This document shows positions 43,590 through 53,419 of a stretch of 64,000 bases of DNA, in pieces. Both the position numbers and the translations under genes were made by a program. The DNA comes from Campylobacter concisus (GTDB lineage Bacteria > Campylobacterota > Campylobacteria > Campylobacterales > Campylobacteraceae), in contig NZ_PPCG01000073.1 in assembly GCF_002913745.1 (NCBI RefSeq), forward strand, positions 55,408 through 119,407, written 5' to 3'. A model generated the notes under the pieces. The model ran no database searches. It was not told the origin of the DNA and worked only from the letters and a program-made list of their open reading frames with translations. How positions within the stretch are numbered: the stretch's first letter is position 1; every line of letters begins with the position of its first letter.

Positions 43590-45093
43590 ATTTATTATAA
43601 CTGCGGCGTTAGCTTCATTTTTAGCTACCCCTATAATGGCAAAACCAAGCACATGCTTGAGTAAAAATTTTAGTATGAAGATAACAGACGATATAAGTCT
43701 TGGAGATGTTTTAAATCAGCTCTCTGAAATGTGTGATTTTAGTATCGTTGCAAAAGATGCTTATAGCAAAAAAGAGCTTGATGATAAAGTCTTTGGCGTA
43801 AATATAAGAAATATGAGCCTAAGCGAAGTCTTTGATCTGCTTTTAAACGAGAAAAATTTAAGCTATGAGTTTTCAAATAATGTCTTAAAAATCTCATCGC
43901 TTCAAACAAAAATTTTTAAAATAGACTATATCACCTCTATCCGTGAGGGCACAGCTATCACAAAAGCTTCAGTTGATGCCTCTCCGTCAGAAGTAGGCAA
44001 TAGCTCAAGCAGTGATACTAGCTCAAACGACATAAAAAATGAAAACAACTTGATAAGAACAACTGAGAAATTTGACTTTTGGGAGAAGCTTGATGCTGAG
44101 CTAAAAGCTATCTTAAATAATAGCAGCGAGCACATCACGGCGCCAGATCCTATCATAAACCAAAATGCTGGACTTATCACGGTTACAGCCACCACGTCAC
44201 AGCTAAAACGCGTTGAAAAATATATAGCGGAGATGCAAAGAAGACTTAAAAAACAAGTCATCATCGATGTTTCTATCATCGCAGTTGATCTAAATAATGA
44301 GTATAAGCAAGGTGTTGATTGGAGTAAATTTGAGCTTGGATTTAACTCATATATAGGCAACCAAGGCTCTAGTACCGGCTCAAGTGCAAGCTGGACAAAC
44401 AAGGGCAACAGCTTAAGCGATGGCTTTGGTCGTACACTAAATATCGCTGCAAATTTAAACTTTAGCCTTGATGGTATGATAAATTTCCTTGAAACAAATG
44501 GCAAAACAAAGGTCGTTTCAAGTCCAAAAGTAACCACTCTAAACAACCAACAAGCGCTAATCTCTGTGGGTGATAATATAAACTACCGCGTAATGGAAGA
44601 GACAGATAATGGTAGCAACAATAACAATAACAACAGGCTTACAACAACTTATAAGCAATACTCTGTATTTATCGGTATCTTGTTAAATTTACTTCCAGAA
44701 GTCTCAGATAACAACAAGATCATGCTTCGCATCAACCCAAGCTTAAGCAGCTTTAAGTATGCAGAAGACGACATAAGGTCACAAAATACAGCCATTAGAG
44801 AGATCGCACCTGATACAGTTCAGAAAAAGCTCTCAACCGTCGTTCAGGTAAATAGTGGCGATACGATCATACTTGGCGGACTTATCGGTCAGACTAAAAA
44901 TAAGCAAAACACAGCTGTACCACTTCTAGCTGACATACCTTTGATAGGAAGCGTCTTTAAAAGCACAAGAGATGGCGTAAAAACTACTGAGCTTATCTTT
45001 GTTATCACGCCAAGAGTTGTTGATCTTGAAGATCCAAAACCAGTTCAGCAGTCGCTAAAAGATCTAGGATTTTCTAAATCGATCTATGAGTAA
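43567..45093 (+). CDS. ctsD: Secretin CtsD (competence/type II secretion outer-membrane pore)
   Basis: The outer-membrane channel for DNA uptake. 508 residues from ATG 43567 (GGAAG six bases upstream, overlapping ctsR). It has a signal peptide, an N0-type domain (residues about 35-120), a Ser/Asn-rich linker, and a secretin domain: VVSSPKVTTLNNQQALISVGDNINYRV, and the hallmark GDTIILGGLIGQTKNKQN with VPLLADIPLIGSVFKST near 445. Length and end (TPRVVDLEDP) are normal. The closest known protein is C. jejuni CtsD, which is needed for natural transformation. Confidence 0.88.
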   Translation: MLVSKLSKFIITAALASFLATPIMAKPSTCLSKNFSMKITDDISLGDVLNQLSEMCDFSIVAKDAYSKKELDDKVFGVNIRNMSLSEVFDLLLNEKNLSYEFSNNVLKISSLQTKIFKIDYITSIREGTAITKASVDASPSEVGNSSSSDTSSNDIKNENNLIRTTEKFDFWEKLDAELKAILNNSSEHITAPDPIINQNAGLITVTATTSQLKRVEKYIAEMQRRLKKQVIIDVSIIAVDLNNEYKQGVDWSKFELGFNSYIGNQGSSTGSSASWTNKGNSLSDGFGRTLNIAANLNFSLDGMINFLETNGKTKVVSSPKVTTLNNQQALISVGDNINYRVMEETDNGSNNNNNNRLTTTYKQYSVFIGILLNLLPEVSDNNKIMLRINPSLSSFKYAEDDIRSQNTAIREIAPDTVQKKLSTVVQVNSGDTIILGGLIGQTKNKQNTAVPLLADIPLIGSVFKSTRDGVKTTELIFVITPRVVDLEDPKPVQQSLKDLGFSKSIYE

Positions 45094-45913
45094 CGAAAAT
45101 ATTTATACACATATAAAAGATGTTTTCATAGATGAAGACGAGAGTTTAAATTTCGTAAATTTAGACAACTCTATAAGCTGCTACAACAAGATAGTTTTAG
45201 CTCTAAAAAAGCCACTAAAGCTCATCTTATTTTATGGCAAGCCAGGTAGCGGCAAAACCTTTTTGCTAAACAAGATCGCAAATGATCTAAAAGAGGATAA
45301 AAGTCTCATCTTTTTTCCGCATCCTTTTTTTAGTGAGGCGACTTTTATCGAGGCACTTTGTGAGCAAATTTATGGCAAAAAGCTTGAAGATATAAACAAC
45401 TTTGAGAGCTTTATAAAATTTTATTCAAAAGACTTTAGCAGTAAAGATGAAATTTTAAAAAATCAAATGACGGTTATCCTAGATGAAGCGCAGCTCTATC
45501 CGACTGAGCTTATCGAGAAGATAAGGCTTATGGCTGATACTAGGATGTTTAAATTTCTCTTTACGATACACAAAACCGAAAACGAAGATATTTTGGCAAA
45601 AGATTATTTTCAGACTAGAATTTGGGAGAGCATCGAGCTAAGTAGCGCTGATGTAAATGAGATCATCATCTACTTGCAAAGAAAGCTTAGTCAAAAAAAC
45701 TATGACAAATATCTTAAATTTGAGAAAAAAGACTACGAGTGCGCCTACTCATTTTGCGGTGGAAATTTAAGAACGCTAAACAAGATAATGTATAAATTCT
45801 ATGAAATTTGCGAATATTACGAGCAGTATCAGCCTTCAAAGCTTAGCGGTGATAAGACAAATACCATGATACTCACCATGGCTGCACTTGATGCGGGGCT
45901 AATCGATGCTTAA
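45086..45913 (+). CDS. ctsP: CtsP-like ATPase of the DNA-uptake system
   Basis: A 275-residue cytoplasmic P-loop protein, AAA type related to ExeA/GspA. Walker A is GKPGSGKTFLL at 51-61, Walker B MTVILDEAQLYP near 132, and an arginine-finger-like region follows. It starts eight bases before the secretin gene ends. In C. jejuni CtsP lies in the same place and is needed for transformation. Its partner is probably the membrane protein encoded next, as ExeA pairs with ExeB. Confidence 0.78.
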   Translation: MSNENIYTHIKDVFIDEDESLNFVNLDNSISCYNKIVLALKKPLKLILFYGKPGSGKTFLLNKIANDLKEDKSLIFFPHPFFSEATFIEALCEQIYGKKLEDINNFESFIKFYSKDFSSKDEILKNQMTVILDEAQLYPTELIEKIRLMADTRMFKFLFTIHKTENEDILAKDYFQTRIWESIELSSADVNEIIIYLQRKLSQKNYDKYLKFEKKDYECAYSFCGGNLRTLNKIMYKFYEICEYYEQYQPSKLSGDKTNTMILTMAALDAGLIDA

Positions 45914-46781
45914 ACCACAAGAAATTCAAAGACTAGAAAAGCTTTATGAGAGCTACAAGAAAAAAAATGGTGGCTTTTTGCATAAAATTTTTAATGCCAA
46001 AAACTCTAAAATTTTAATCATCGAGCTTTTACTTATCATCATTTTGCTGGCTGCATTGATAGCGCTAAGCATAGAGAAAACTCCAAGCCTTGCTAGCAAA
46101 AGTGATAAAATTTTAGCCAAAAATGCAACCGCAGTAAAAATGGTAGAAAAAAACGAAACAAATGCAAGCATGCTTAGCGAGCTAAAGCAAAAGAGCGAGG
46201 TTGCTAAGGCTAAATTTGAAGAGGGCAAGAAACAAGATGAGCTAGCTGACAAGATAGCTAAAAAGCTAGAAGAGGTTGTAAAGATAAACGAAACAAACGA
46301 TACTTCAAAAAATGACCCAAAAAGGCAAAGAAGCTCACAAGGTTGGCTTAAGCTAAATATCCCTGATAAAGAGCCGCTTAGCGAACAAAATGGCATAAAC
46401 GGCATGAGCGTGCCACAAGATGAAGTGATAGATCTTGAGTCAAAACCAGCTAGAAAGCGTGTAAATATACAAGTAACGTCAGCATCAAATGAAGAGAGCG
46501 TGCTAAGGGAGCAGTTTTTAAAAACAAACAATCCAACTATCGCACTCGAGCTTGCAAGATTAAATTTTAGAAATAATAATTTCAAAGAAGCTATAAAGTG
46601 GTCGCTTGCTGCGAACGATATAGATAATAGCTTAGAGGAGTCGTGGATCATCTTTGCAAAGTCAAAATATAAGCTAAAACAAAGCGATGATGCCGTCAAA
46701 GCTCTAAGGGAGTATAATAAAAACTTAAACAAAGCTTCGATAAATGAGCTTATAAATAAGATAAAAAGTGGAACATTATGA
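45906..46781 (+). CDS. ctsX: CtsX-like membrane protein with helical repeats
   Basis: A 291-residue protein with one membrane helix near residues 35-55 (ILIIELLLIIILLAALIAL), a charged coiled coil rich in Lys and Glu (about 60-125), and a C-terminal TPR-like helical region (NPTIALELARLNFRNNNFKEAIKWSLAAN). The start overlaps ctsP by eight bases. In C. jejuni ctsX follows ctsP. The symbol is by position only, and the TPR resemblance is a visual call. Confidence 0.5.
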   Translation: MLKPQEIQRLEKLYESYKKKNGGFLHKIFNAKNSKILIIELLLIIILLAALIALSIEKTPSLASKSDKILAKNATAVKMVEKNETNASMLSELKQKSEVAKAKFEEGKKQDELADKIAKKLEEVVKINETNDTSKNDPKRQRSSQGWLKLNIPDKEPLSEQNGINGMSVPQDEVIDLESKPARKRVNIQVTSASNEESVLREQFLKTNNPTIALELARLNFRNNNFKEAIKWSLAANDIDNSLEESWIIFAKSKYKLKQSDDAVKALREYNKNLNKASINELINKIKSGTL

Positions 46782-47317
46782 AATTTTTTGTTATTTTTTT
46801 GGTTTTTGTTTGTGAAGTTTTTGCTGTTAGCCTGACTGAGATAAGGGATGACTTTAACAGCGCAAACTATGCAAAAGTCTGCAACCAAAAGGTTGAGGAA
46901 TTTTTAAAAACACAAAATAACGAAGAGCAAATTTCTATGTTTGGTATCGCTTGCATAAAGATGAACGATCTAAACAGGCTAGCAACTCCGATCGATAAGC
47001 TAGTAAAGAGCGAAAAATCAAGAGAAAATGCTGCCTATTTTGCTGACATCTTATTTAAGAAAAAGCTCTTATTTCACGCTATGATAGATGGCGTTGATAT
47101 AAGCTATATCAGGCTTCCAAAGAGTGATTATATACTTTCATTTTTGTTTGATAAATTTGTAAAAAAAGAGTATGTTGAAGAGCTTGGCACATTTATCTTT
47201 GAAGAGCCAAATTCTGACACAAGATATGAGATAAGCCCAACAAATGGACAAATACCAAAGCTAGTGCTTAAAATTTTTAAAAATAACGACCTGAAATCAC
47301 AAATAGAGTATAGATAA
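46778..47317 (+). CDS. Unknown secreted protein in the DNA-uptake operon
   Basis: A 179-residue protein with a signal peptide (MKFFVIFLVFVCEVFAVSL) and no motif that I know. Two Cys lie near the front (CNQ and ACI), perhaps a disulfide. ATG overlaps the gene before it by four bases, and its stop overlaps the ctsE ATG (TAATG), so it is firmly in the operon. It has no partner in the C. jejuni cts list that I recall. It is probably periplasmic and part of the machine. Confidence 0.7.
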   Translation: MKFFVIFLVFVCEVFAVSLTEIRDDFNSANYAKVCNQKVEEFLKTQNNEEQISMFGIACIKMNDLNRLATPIDKLVKSEKSRENAAYFADILFKKKLLFHAMIDGVDISYIRLPKSDYILSFLFDKFVKKEYVEELGTFIFEEPNSDTRYEISPTNGQIPKLVLKIFKNNDLKSQIEYR

Positions 47318-49068
47318 TGAAAAATGTAGAAAATGTAATCTTAAAAAATATAGAACAAAACGGCAAACTAAGCACATCAGATATAGAAAAGATAAAGCAG
47401 ATAAGCGAGCAAGAAGGCAAAGGCCTTGTTAAAATTTTAAGAGATGAAAATTTACTAAATGATGAAGACTTTATGGAAATTTTGTCTGATATTTATAGAA
47501 GAGGGCATGTAAATATCGATGAAATTTCAAACGATCTTGAGCTTGATATAAAGGCTTTTGTTAAATTTATAAGCGAGAAATTTAAGGTTTTATACTTTGA
47601 CCTTGATGATATCGACATCGACTACCGCATAAGCGAGAAGCTAAGCACCGCTCAGCTAAAAACATATAGCGCGATCCCAGTAAAAGAAGATGAGATAAGC
47701 GTATATGTCGCTTTTAAAAATCCGTTTGACGTTATCGCTCAAGATAAGGTGCAAAATTTATTTAATAGAAAACTACTAAAAGTTGCCATCGCTCAGCCAA
47801 CTCAGATAGAAAAATATATAAGCAAGCTAGCGCTAAATGAGAGCATAAAAGATGTGATAACAGAGATCAGAAGAGAGCTTTCAAGCTCAGCTAGTCAAGG
47901 TCAAAACACTGAAAACTCTGGAATTTTAAAGCTTATAGAGATCATCTTAAAAACATCTATCCAAAGCAGAGCCAGCGACATCCACATCGAGCCGACCGAG
48001 ACAAACTGCATCGTAAGAAGCAGGATCGATGGTATGCTAAGCGAAACATTTATATTTGATAAAGATATCTATCCGCCGATGGTTAGCCGTATGAAGCTAC
48101 TATCAAATATGGACATCGCAGAGCGCCGCCGACCACAAGATGGTAGATTTTCAGCTCAAATTTTAGACAAAGAGTATGATTTTCGTATCTCGACGCTACC
48201 TATCTTAAATGGCGAAAGTATAGTTTTAAGAATTTTGGATAAGTCAAAGGTCATTATAAACTTAGAAGATCTTGGCATGCATCCAGATAACTTTGCTAAA
48301 TTTAAAAAGAGCATGAAAGCACCTTATGGCATCATCCTTGTTACTGGACCAACAGGCTCAGGAAAGACAACGACACTTTACGGCGCTCTAAATGATATAA
48401 AAAGCGTAAAAACTAAGATCATCACAGTTGAAGATCCGGTCGAATACCAGCTAAATATGATTCAACAAGTGCATGTAAATGAAAAGGCTGGACTTACCTT
48501 TGTTTCAGCCCTTCGCTCCATCTTAAGGCAAGATCCAGATGTCATAATGATAGGCGAGATCAGGGATCAAGAGACGCTTCGCATAGCGATACAAGCGGCA
48601 CTTACTGGTCACCTTGTCTTTTCTACGCTTCACACAAACGACGCCATAAGCGCGCTTCCTCGTATGATAGATATGGGCATCGAGTCTTATCTAGTAAGTG
48701 GCGCGCTCGTTTGCATAGAGGCTCAAAGGCTAGTTAGAAAGCTCTGCCCACACTGCAAACAAAAGATCACTCTATCTCAAAAGGCATTTGACGAGGTTAA
48801 GAAATTTATCCCTGAAAACTATCAGTTTTACAAAAGCGTCGGATGTCCGCAATGCTCACAAACAGGATACTTGGGACGTGAGATGATAAGTGAAATTTTA
48901 CCTATTAGTGACCATATAGCAAGCATGGTTGCAAATGGTGCTTCTAAAGATGAGCTTAAAAGCGTTGCTTACGAAGAGGGCTTTATAGATATGTTTCATG
49001 ATGGCGTCATAAGAGCAGCAAATGGCATAACCACGCTTGAAGAAGTTTATAGAGTTGCTAAGATATGA
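47317..49068 (+). CDS. ctsE: Type II secretion/type IV pilus ATPase CtsE (GspE/PilB)
   Basis: The assembly motor for the pseudopilus. 583 residues with an N-terminal N1 domain, the middle N2 domain and the ATPase. Walker A GPTGSGKTTT at 344-353, the Asp box with EDPVEYQ, Walker B PDVIMIGEIRDQET, and the His box ALTGHLVFSTLHTND are all present. A zinc-type Cys quartet, C477-x2-C480 and C510-x2-C513, lies near the end, as in GspE and PilB. It starts on the stop of the gene before it. Needed for DNA uptake in C. jejuni. Confidence 0.92.
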   Translation: MKNVENVILKNIEQNGKLSTSDIEKIKQISEQEGKGLVKILRDENLLNDEDFMEILSDIYRRGHVNIDEISNDLELDIKAFVKFISEKFKVLYFDLDDIDIDYRISEKLSTAQLKTYSAIPVKEDEISVYVAFKNPFDVIAQDKVQNLFNRKLLKVAIAQPTQIEKYISKLALNESIKDVITEIRRELSSSASQGQNTENSGILKLIEIILKTSIQSRASDIHIEPTETNCIVRSRIDGMLSETFIFDKDIYPPMVSRMKLLSNMDIAERRRPQDGRFSAQILDKEYDFRISTLPILNGESIVLRILDKSKVIINLEDLGMHPDNFAKFKKSMKAPYGIILVTGPTGSGKTTTLYGALNDIKSVKTKIITVEDPVEYQLNMIQQVHVNEKAGLTFVSALRSILRQDPDVIMIGEIRDQETLRIAIQAALTGHLVFSTLHTNDAISALPRMIDMGIESYLVSGALVCIEAQRLVRKLCPHCKQKITLSQKAFDEVKKFIPENYQFYKSVGCPQCSQTGYLGREMISEILPISDHIASMVANGASKDELKSVAYEEGFIDMFHDGVIRAANGITTLEEVYRVAKI

Positions 49069-50300
49069 AATACTTTGAGGTTGAGTACATCCAAAACGGC
49101 AAACGCCATAAGATGAGCCTAAGAGCAAACAATAAAAGTGAGATCAAAGATAAAGCAAATGTTACTGGCATGATCGTAAAGATCAAAGAGACGCAAACTT
49201 CTAGCATAAATAACTTTGAAAATTTACAAAACGTGATCGCAAAGGCTTTTACTAATCCAAAGGTGAAAATCCCAAATTTAGTTGCCACCATAAGGCAGCT
49301 TAGCGTTATGACAAATGCTGGAATTTCTATCCACGATAGTATTAAAGAGGTTGCAAACTCCACCGAGGATAAGCGCCTTAAATTTATATTTCAAACTATA
49401 GATGAGGAGCTAAATCAAGGCTCAAGCCTCACAAATAGTATAGAAAATTTTAAAGAAGAGCTTGGCGACGTGACGCTTGCGATGATAAGACTAGGGGAAA
49501 GCACTGGTAATATGGCTGACGCGCTTGCAAAGCTCGCCTCTATCTTGCAAGAGGTCTGGGACAATCAGCAAAAATTTAAAAAAGCTATCCGCTATCCGAT
49601 AACAGTCATTTGTGCGATCATCATAGCCTTTGTCATCCTTATGATACTTGTTGTGCCGCAGTTTAGAGAAATTTTCGAGCAGTTAAATGCAGAGCTGCCA
49701 CTGCCAACTAAAATTTTGCTAAATATCGAATATGTCATGACAAACTACGGCTTTTATATCCTTGGAGCACTTGCATTTATCGGATATTTGCTTAGAAAAT
49801 ACTACCTTGAGAGTGAAGAATTTCAAGATAAGGTCGATAAATACCTTTTGAAAGTCTATCTCATCGGCAAGATCATATTTTATTCGAATATGAGCAGGTT
49901 TAACCTCATCTTTACAGAGCTTGTTCGAGCTGGTTTGCCTATAGCAGATGCTCTTGATACAGCTGTGATAACGGTCTCAAACAAGGATATCAAAAAGAAG
50001 CTAAGCGGCGTTAAGATACTTGTTGGTAGGGGTGTTAGCCTAACGGAGGCCTTTAGAGATACAAATTTATATGAAAATATGCTCATACAGATGATAAGCG
50101 CTGGCGAGCAAAGCGGTAGCTTGGATGATATGACCAGAAAAGTAACTGACTATTACAGGATGAAATTTAACGATATTATTGATAACATCTCAAACTATAT
50201 CGAGCCTATCTTGCTCGTTTTTATAGCGAGCATGGTGCTTTTACTAGCTCTTGGTATATTTTTGCCGATGTGGGATCTATCAAAAGCTGTTAAAAACTAA
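49065..50300 (+). CDS. ctsF: Type II secretion/type IV pilus platform protein CtsF (GspF/PilC)
   Basis: The inner-membrane platform on which CtsE works. 411 residues with two T2SSF domains (about 75-200 and 280-400) and three helices, near 170-195, 220-240 and 380-402. The start of each domain shows the pattern LSVMTNAGISIHDSIKEVAN and LTELVRAGLPIADALDTAV-like text. It overlaps ctsE by four bases and is the last gene of the operon. The next gene starts 28 bases later with its own ribosome site. Confidence 0.92.
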   Translation: MKYFEVEYIQNGKRHKMSLRANNKSEIKDKANVTGMIVKIKETQTSSINNFENLQNVIAKAFTNPKVKIPNLVATIRQLSVMTNAGISIHDSIKEVANSTEDKRLKFIFQTIDEELNQGSSLTNSIENFKEELGDVTLAMIRLGESTGNMADALAKLASILQEVWDNQQKFKKAIRYPITVICAIIIAFVILMILVVPQFREIFEQLNAELPLPTKILLNIEYVMTNYGFYILGALAFIGYLLRKYYLESEEFQDKVDKYLLKVYLIGKIIFYSNMSRFNLIFTELVRAGLPIADALDTAVITVSNKDIKKKLSGVKILVGRGVSLTEAFRDTNLYENMLIQMISAGEQSGSLDDMTRKVTDYYRMKFNDIIDNISNYIEPILLVFIASMVLLLALGIFLPMWDLSKAVKN

Positions 50301-50327
50301 AATAATTAAAATCTTAAAGGAGAGAAG

Positions 50328-50828
50328 ATGTCTGAAAATAAAGAACACATGGTCGAAGAGAGCGCCTTTTTGGTCTCAAAGACCGACTTAAAAGGACGTA
50401 TTACGTATTGTAACGAGCCATTTTTAAAGATAGTTGGAGCAAAGCAAGCTGAAGTTTTGGGTAAGCCTCACAACATCATAAGACACCCAGATATGCCAAG
50501 AGCTGTTTTTAAGCTACTTTGGGAGCGCATAAAAAATAAAGAAGAAATTTTCGCTTATGTTAAAAACAAAAGCTTTGATGGCGGGTACTACTGGGTTTTT
50601 GCAAATATCACAACTTCGCTTGATGTGCAAAACAATCCAGTTGGCTACTACTCAGTTAGACGCAAGCCAAATCCAAAGGCGATTGAGATAATAGAGCCTA
50701 TATATCAAAAGTTGTTATCGGTAGAAAAGAGCGGTGGCATGGATGCTTCGATGAAATTTTTAACTGATTTTTTAAAAGAAAAAAATCTAAGTTATGATGA
50801 ATTTGTAAATAACCTACAAAGGCTATAA
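50328..50828 (+). CDS. PAS-domain sensor, Aer/CetB-like
   Basis: A 166-residue cytoplasmic protein, one PAS domain (residues about 15-115) with the FAD-type signature [20 protein letters not shown] found in Aer, CetB and CetC, and a short helical tail (about 130-166). Such proteins bind FAD and sense redox or energy state. The strong ribosome site AAAGGAGAGAAG precedes it. The next gene, for a soluble chemoreceptor, starts on its stop codon, so the pair is likely an energy-taxis module as with C. jejuni CetA-CetB. The identity of the partner is inferred. Confidence 0.82.
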   Translation: MSENKEHMVEESAFLVSKTDLKGRITYCNEPFLKIVGAKQAEVLGKPHNIIRHPDMPRAVFKLLWERIKNKEEIFAYVKNKSFDGGYYWVFANITTSLDVQNNPVGYYSVRRKPNPKAIEIIEPIYQKLLSVEKSGGMDASMKFLTDFLKEKNLSYDEFVNNLQRL

Positions 50829-52087
50829 TGATGTTTGGAAAAAAACTTGACTCTATAAATGAAATTTTAAGCGTAGTGGGCTCAGCTAGAAACGGCATCT
50901 TAGAGCCTAGGATAGTAAATGTAAAAGAAAATGACCCTCTTTATGAAGTAGCACTTGGTATAAATGACTTGCTTGATCAAGTTGAGGCGCTCCAAAGAGA
51001 AATTTCAACCTCAATAGACGCTGCTCAAAGCGGACTAACATATAGAAATATCTTTACAGAGGGATTTCGCGGTATATTTAAACAAAATGCCATCTCTATG
51101 AGTAACGGCGTAACTGGTATAAAAGATAGTCACAAAAGTAAAGTAAGAGGCCTGCTTTCAAAAGAGCTTGACGCACTTGGCAATGGCAACGACGGCATAG
51201 AAGATGTTAGAAACGATCTAAATGAGAGCATCAAAAACCTAAGCCAAATGGCGCACATGGCACAAGATACGGCTAGGATCGCTGAGGATACGACGCAAAG
51301 CATCAATGAGCTAAGCGTAAATATGAGCTCACTTGAAGAGCTGATAGAGGGCTCAAGCCACGCTATAAGCACGCTAAATAGTAGAACAGATGATATCACT
51401 TCGGTTGTAAATTTGATAAAAGATATAGCTGAGCAGACAAATTTGCTAGCTCTAAACGCAGCTATCGAAGCAGCGCGTGCAGGTGAGCATGGACGCGGCT
51501 TTGCAGTTGTCGCTGATGAGGTTAGAAAACTAGCTGAAAATACCCAAAAAGCGACACACGAGATCGGCGTAAATATCCAAACACTTCAGCAAGAAGCCAA
51601 AGATATAGATGAAAACTCTAAAAAGATCGATGAAATTTCAAAGATCGCCACAGCAAATGTCGAAAATTTCAAACAAACTTTAGCTAGCTTTAACCAAAAT
51701 GCAAAAGAGACAGCCCAAAGATCAAAATATGTAGAAGACAAGACCTTTGGCATCATCGCTAAGATAGCTATCATCGTCTATAAAGTGGGTGTTTATTCAG
51801 ACACTGTAAATGAGCAAGGCTACGGCGATGATATAGCAAAAGACGCGGATGATCTTGTAGCGTGGTATGAAAACGAGTGCGCAAAGAGCTTTAGCCACAC
51901 TAAAACTTATGAGAAATCACGCCATTTAGTGGATGAATTTAACAAAAACATCAAAGCCATCTTGACAGAAGCTGGCAAGGGCTATAACGAGAAAAATTTA
52001 AAACATTTTGTCACTGAGTTTAGAAAGCTTGAAGATCTTAGTAGAGAGATATTTAACTCATACAACGAAATGGTTGCTTCAAAATAA
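50828..52087 (+). CDS. Soluble methyl-accepting chemotaxis protein with degenerate CZB-like tail
   Basis: A 419-residue chemoreceptor without membrane helices, so cytoplasmic or attached via its PAS partner. The signalling tip [20 protein letters not shown] is at about 200-219, followed by [11 protein letters not shown]. Residues about 310-380 look like a chemoreceptor zinc-binding (CZB) domain: KVGVY and AWY at the expected places, but the usual His and Cys ligands are mostly absent, so it may not bind zinc. Two ATGs, 50828 and 50831, are possible; the first overlaps the stop of the PAS gene. A strong terminator follows. Confidence 0.88.
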   Translation: MMFGKKLDSINEILSVVGSARNGILEPRIVNVKENDPLYEVALGINDLLDQVEALQREISTSIDAAQSGLTYRNIFTEGFRGIFKQNAISMSNGVTGIKDSHKSKVRGLLSKELDALGNGNDGIEDVRNDLNESIKNLSQMAHMAQDTARIAEDTTQSINELSVNMSSLEELIEGSSHAISTLNSRTDDITSVVNLIKDIAEQTNLLALNAAIEAARAGEHGRGFAVVADEVRKLAENTQKATHEIGVNIQTLQQEAKDIDENSKKIDEISKIATANVENFKQTLASFNQNAKETAQRSKYVEDKTFGIIAKIAIIVYKVGVYSDTVNEQGYGDDIAKDADDLVAWYENECAKSFSHTKTYEKSRHLVDEFNKNIKAILTEAGKGYNEKNLKHFVTEFRKLEDLSREIFNSYNEMVASK

Positions 52088-52097
52088 CTTCAAATTT

Positions 52098-52125
52098 GCT
52101 AGACTCGCTTTGGGTCTAGCTTTTT
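52098..52125 (+). terminator. Intrinsic terminator after the chemoreceptor gene
   Basis: GCTAGAC at 52098-52104 pairs with GTCTAGC at 52114-52120 around a 9-base loop, followed by TTTTT. It starts 11 bases after the stop codon: a clear rho-independent terminator. Confidence 0.8.
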
Positions 52126-52957
52126 AAATTTATATATCAAATTCTTTTTTTATTGTGCTTTTAAGGGTATTTTGAAAAATTAAAGATTTTTAAAATTTGC
52201 CTCTTTTAGCAAGAATGTTGCCATAAAACAAGACTAAAATTTATCTAGATTTGTTTTTATAAAAGTCTGTAAATTTAAGAGATTTTGTTTTTAAATTTAG
52301 GAGTTCTTCACTGTTAAAATAAGGTTAAATTTTGTTAGGCTATACTTATGCATATCAAATTCTGCTTTTTAAGCTATTCATTTCTCACAGTGGAGCTTTC
52401 TGACTTTTATCATCCCATAACAGCAGGCACGTTACGGTATGCTCTAGAAATTTAAGACGTGTGAGAGAATTGTAGATTTATTTCTTAGGACGAGATAATT
52501 ACAGCAAAACAAAGCCTAAATTTAGCAACCCACCACTTTAAATTTTTACTTCTTTAGCACATAATGCACCAGCAAACCAAAGCTAGTTTTAAAGCAAAAG
52601 TGTTAAATTTAACTTCATGTTTAAAAAATTTGATAACTGCTTAGTATAAAATTTATAAATTCACTAGATACCGCTATAAAGTAAAGTTAAATTTAGCCAA
52701 GTTTGTTTTTGTTTTTTGCTTCTTTTGTGCCGCTAAAGCTAAAATGTTTATAAAATTTAAAGGTTTGCCAACCTCAAAGTAAAACAATCAAATTTTAAAT
52801 CCCTGCTCAAAAACATAAATTTAAATTTAGCAAACCGCCCTAGCCTAAATTTATAAATTTATCTCTCTCAAAATTAATATTTGATGTAAGACGAAGTAGT
52901 TTTAAAGCCTGCGCATTAAATTTAAAATACAGGCTTTAAGAAAAATGTATATTAAAT
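52126..52957. other. AT-rich intergenic spacer
   Basis: About 830 bases with no recognised gene, with many TAAATTTA motifs. A TATACT -10-like box (52341-52346) and a 35-codon frame at 52348-52455 sit in a slightly more G+C-rich stretch (52365-52445). No tRNA or known RNA was recognised. It ends near the convergent yqeY-like gene at 52958. Confidence 0.5.
52348..52455 (+). CDS. Possible small ORF or coding relic (35 residues)
   Basis: ATG to TAA, starting MHIKFCFLSYSFLTVELSDF and ending LRYALEI. A TATACT box lies just two bases before it, and the local base composition is more gene-like than the spacer. There is no ribosome site, and no family is recognised, so a relic or chance frame is as likely. 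Confidence 0.2.
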   Translation: MHIKFCFLSYSFLTVELSDFYHPITAGTLRYALEI

Positions 52958-53389
52958 TTACGCCAAAAGCTCTTTTGCGATCATGCTTATGCGTTTTGCT
53001 TCAGCGCTCGCTCCGATCTCATCTTTTGCCGTTTTCATCACAGCGCCTAAATTTTTACCAACCTTTTCAATTATGCTTTTTATCTTCTCTTTTAACTCAT
53101 CATCACTTAGCTGAGCTGGCAGATATGTCTTGATTAGCTCGATCTCGCTCTGCTCTTTTTTAGCTAGGTCCTCTCTTGCTCCCTTTAGATAGAGCTCAAC
53201 CGAGTCAGCTCTCTTTTTGATCTCTTTTTGAAGTAGCGGGAGCACGACCTCGTCGGTCATCTCGATCCTTTGATCGACTTCGACCTGTTTAAGTGCTGCA
53301 TTTAGCGTCCTTAAGGTGTCTCTTTTAAACTCATCTTTTGCTTTCATAGCCTCTTTTATGTCGGCTAAAATTTGCTCTCTTATGCTCAT
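52958..53389 (-). CDS. GatB/YqeY-domain protein
   Basis: A 143-residue YqeY protein, all helical: MSIREQILADIKEAMKAKDE at the start, then LRTLNAALKQVEVDQR, and IGASAEAKRISMIAKELL at the end. The domain is also found at the C-terminus of the amidotransferase subunit GatB, where it contacts tRNA; the stand-alone form has no settled role. ATG follows AAAGGAG. It lies 30 bases after the ppx-like gene and may be co-transcribed with it. Confidence 0.9.
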   Translation of the reverse strand: MSIREQILADIKEAMKAKDEFKRDTLRTLNAALKQVEVDQRIEMTDEVVLPLLQKEIKKRADSVELYLKGAREDLAKKEQSEIELIKTYLPAQLSDDELKEKIKSIIEKVGKNLGAVMKTAKDEIGASAEAKRISMIAKELLA

Positions 53390-53419
53390 TTTATCTCCTT
53401 TAAATTTTTGAAATAATAA

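Noticed and set aside
43926..44546. A 206-codon open frame on the minus strand
   Set aside because: It is the mirror of the secretin gene ctsD, with no motif or ribosome site.
45953..46888. A 311-codon open frame on the minus strand
   Set aside because: It lies opposite ctsX and its neighbour, which overlap properly with the operon and have a signal or membrane segments. The frame's Ser/Leu/Phe-rich text is the usual mirror of Lys/Glu-rich coding sequence, and it has no ribosome site.
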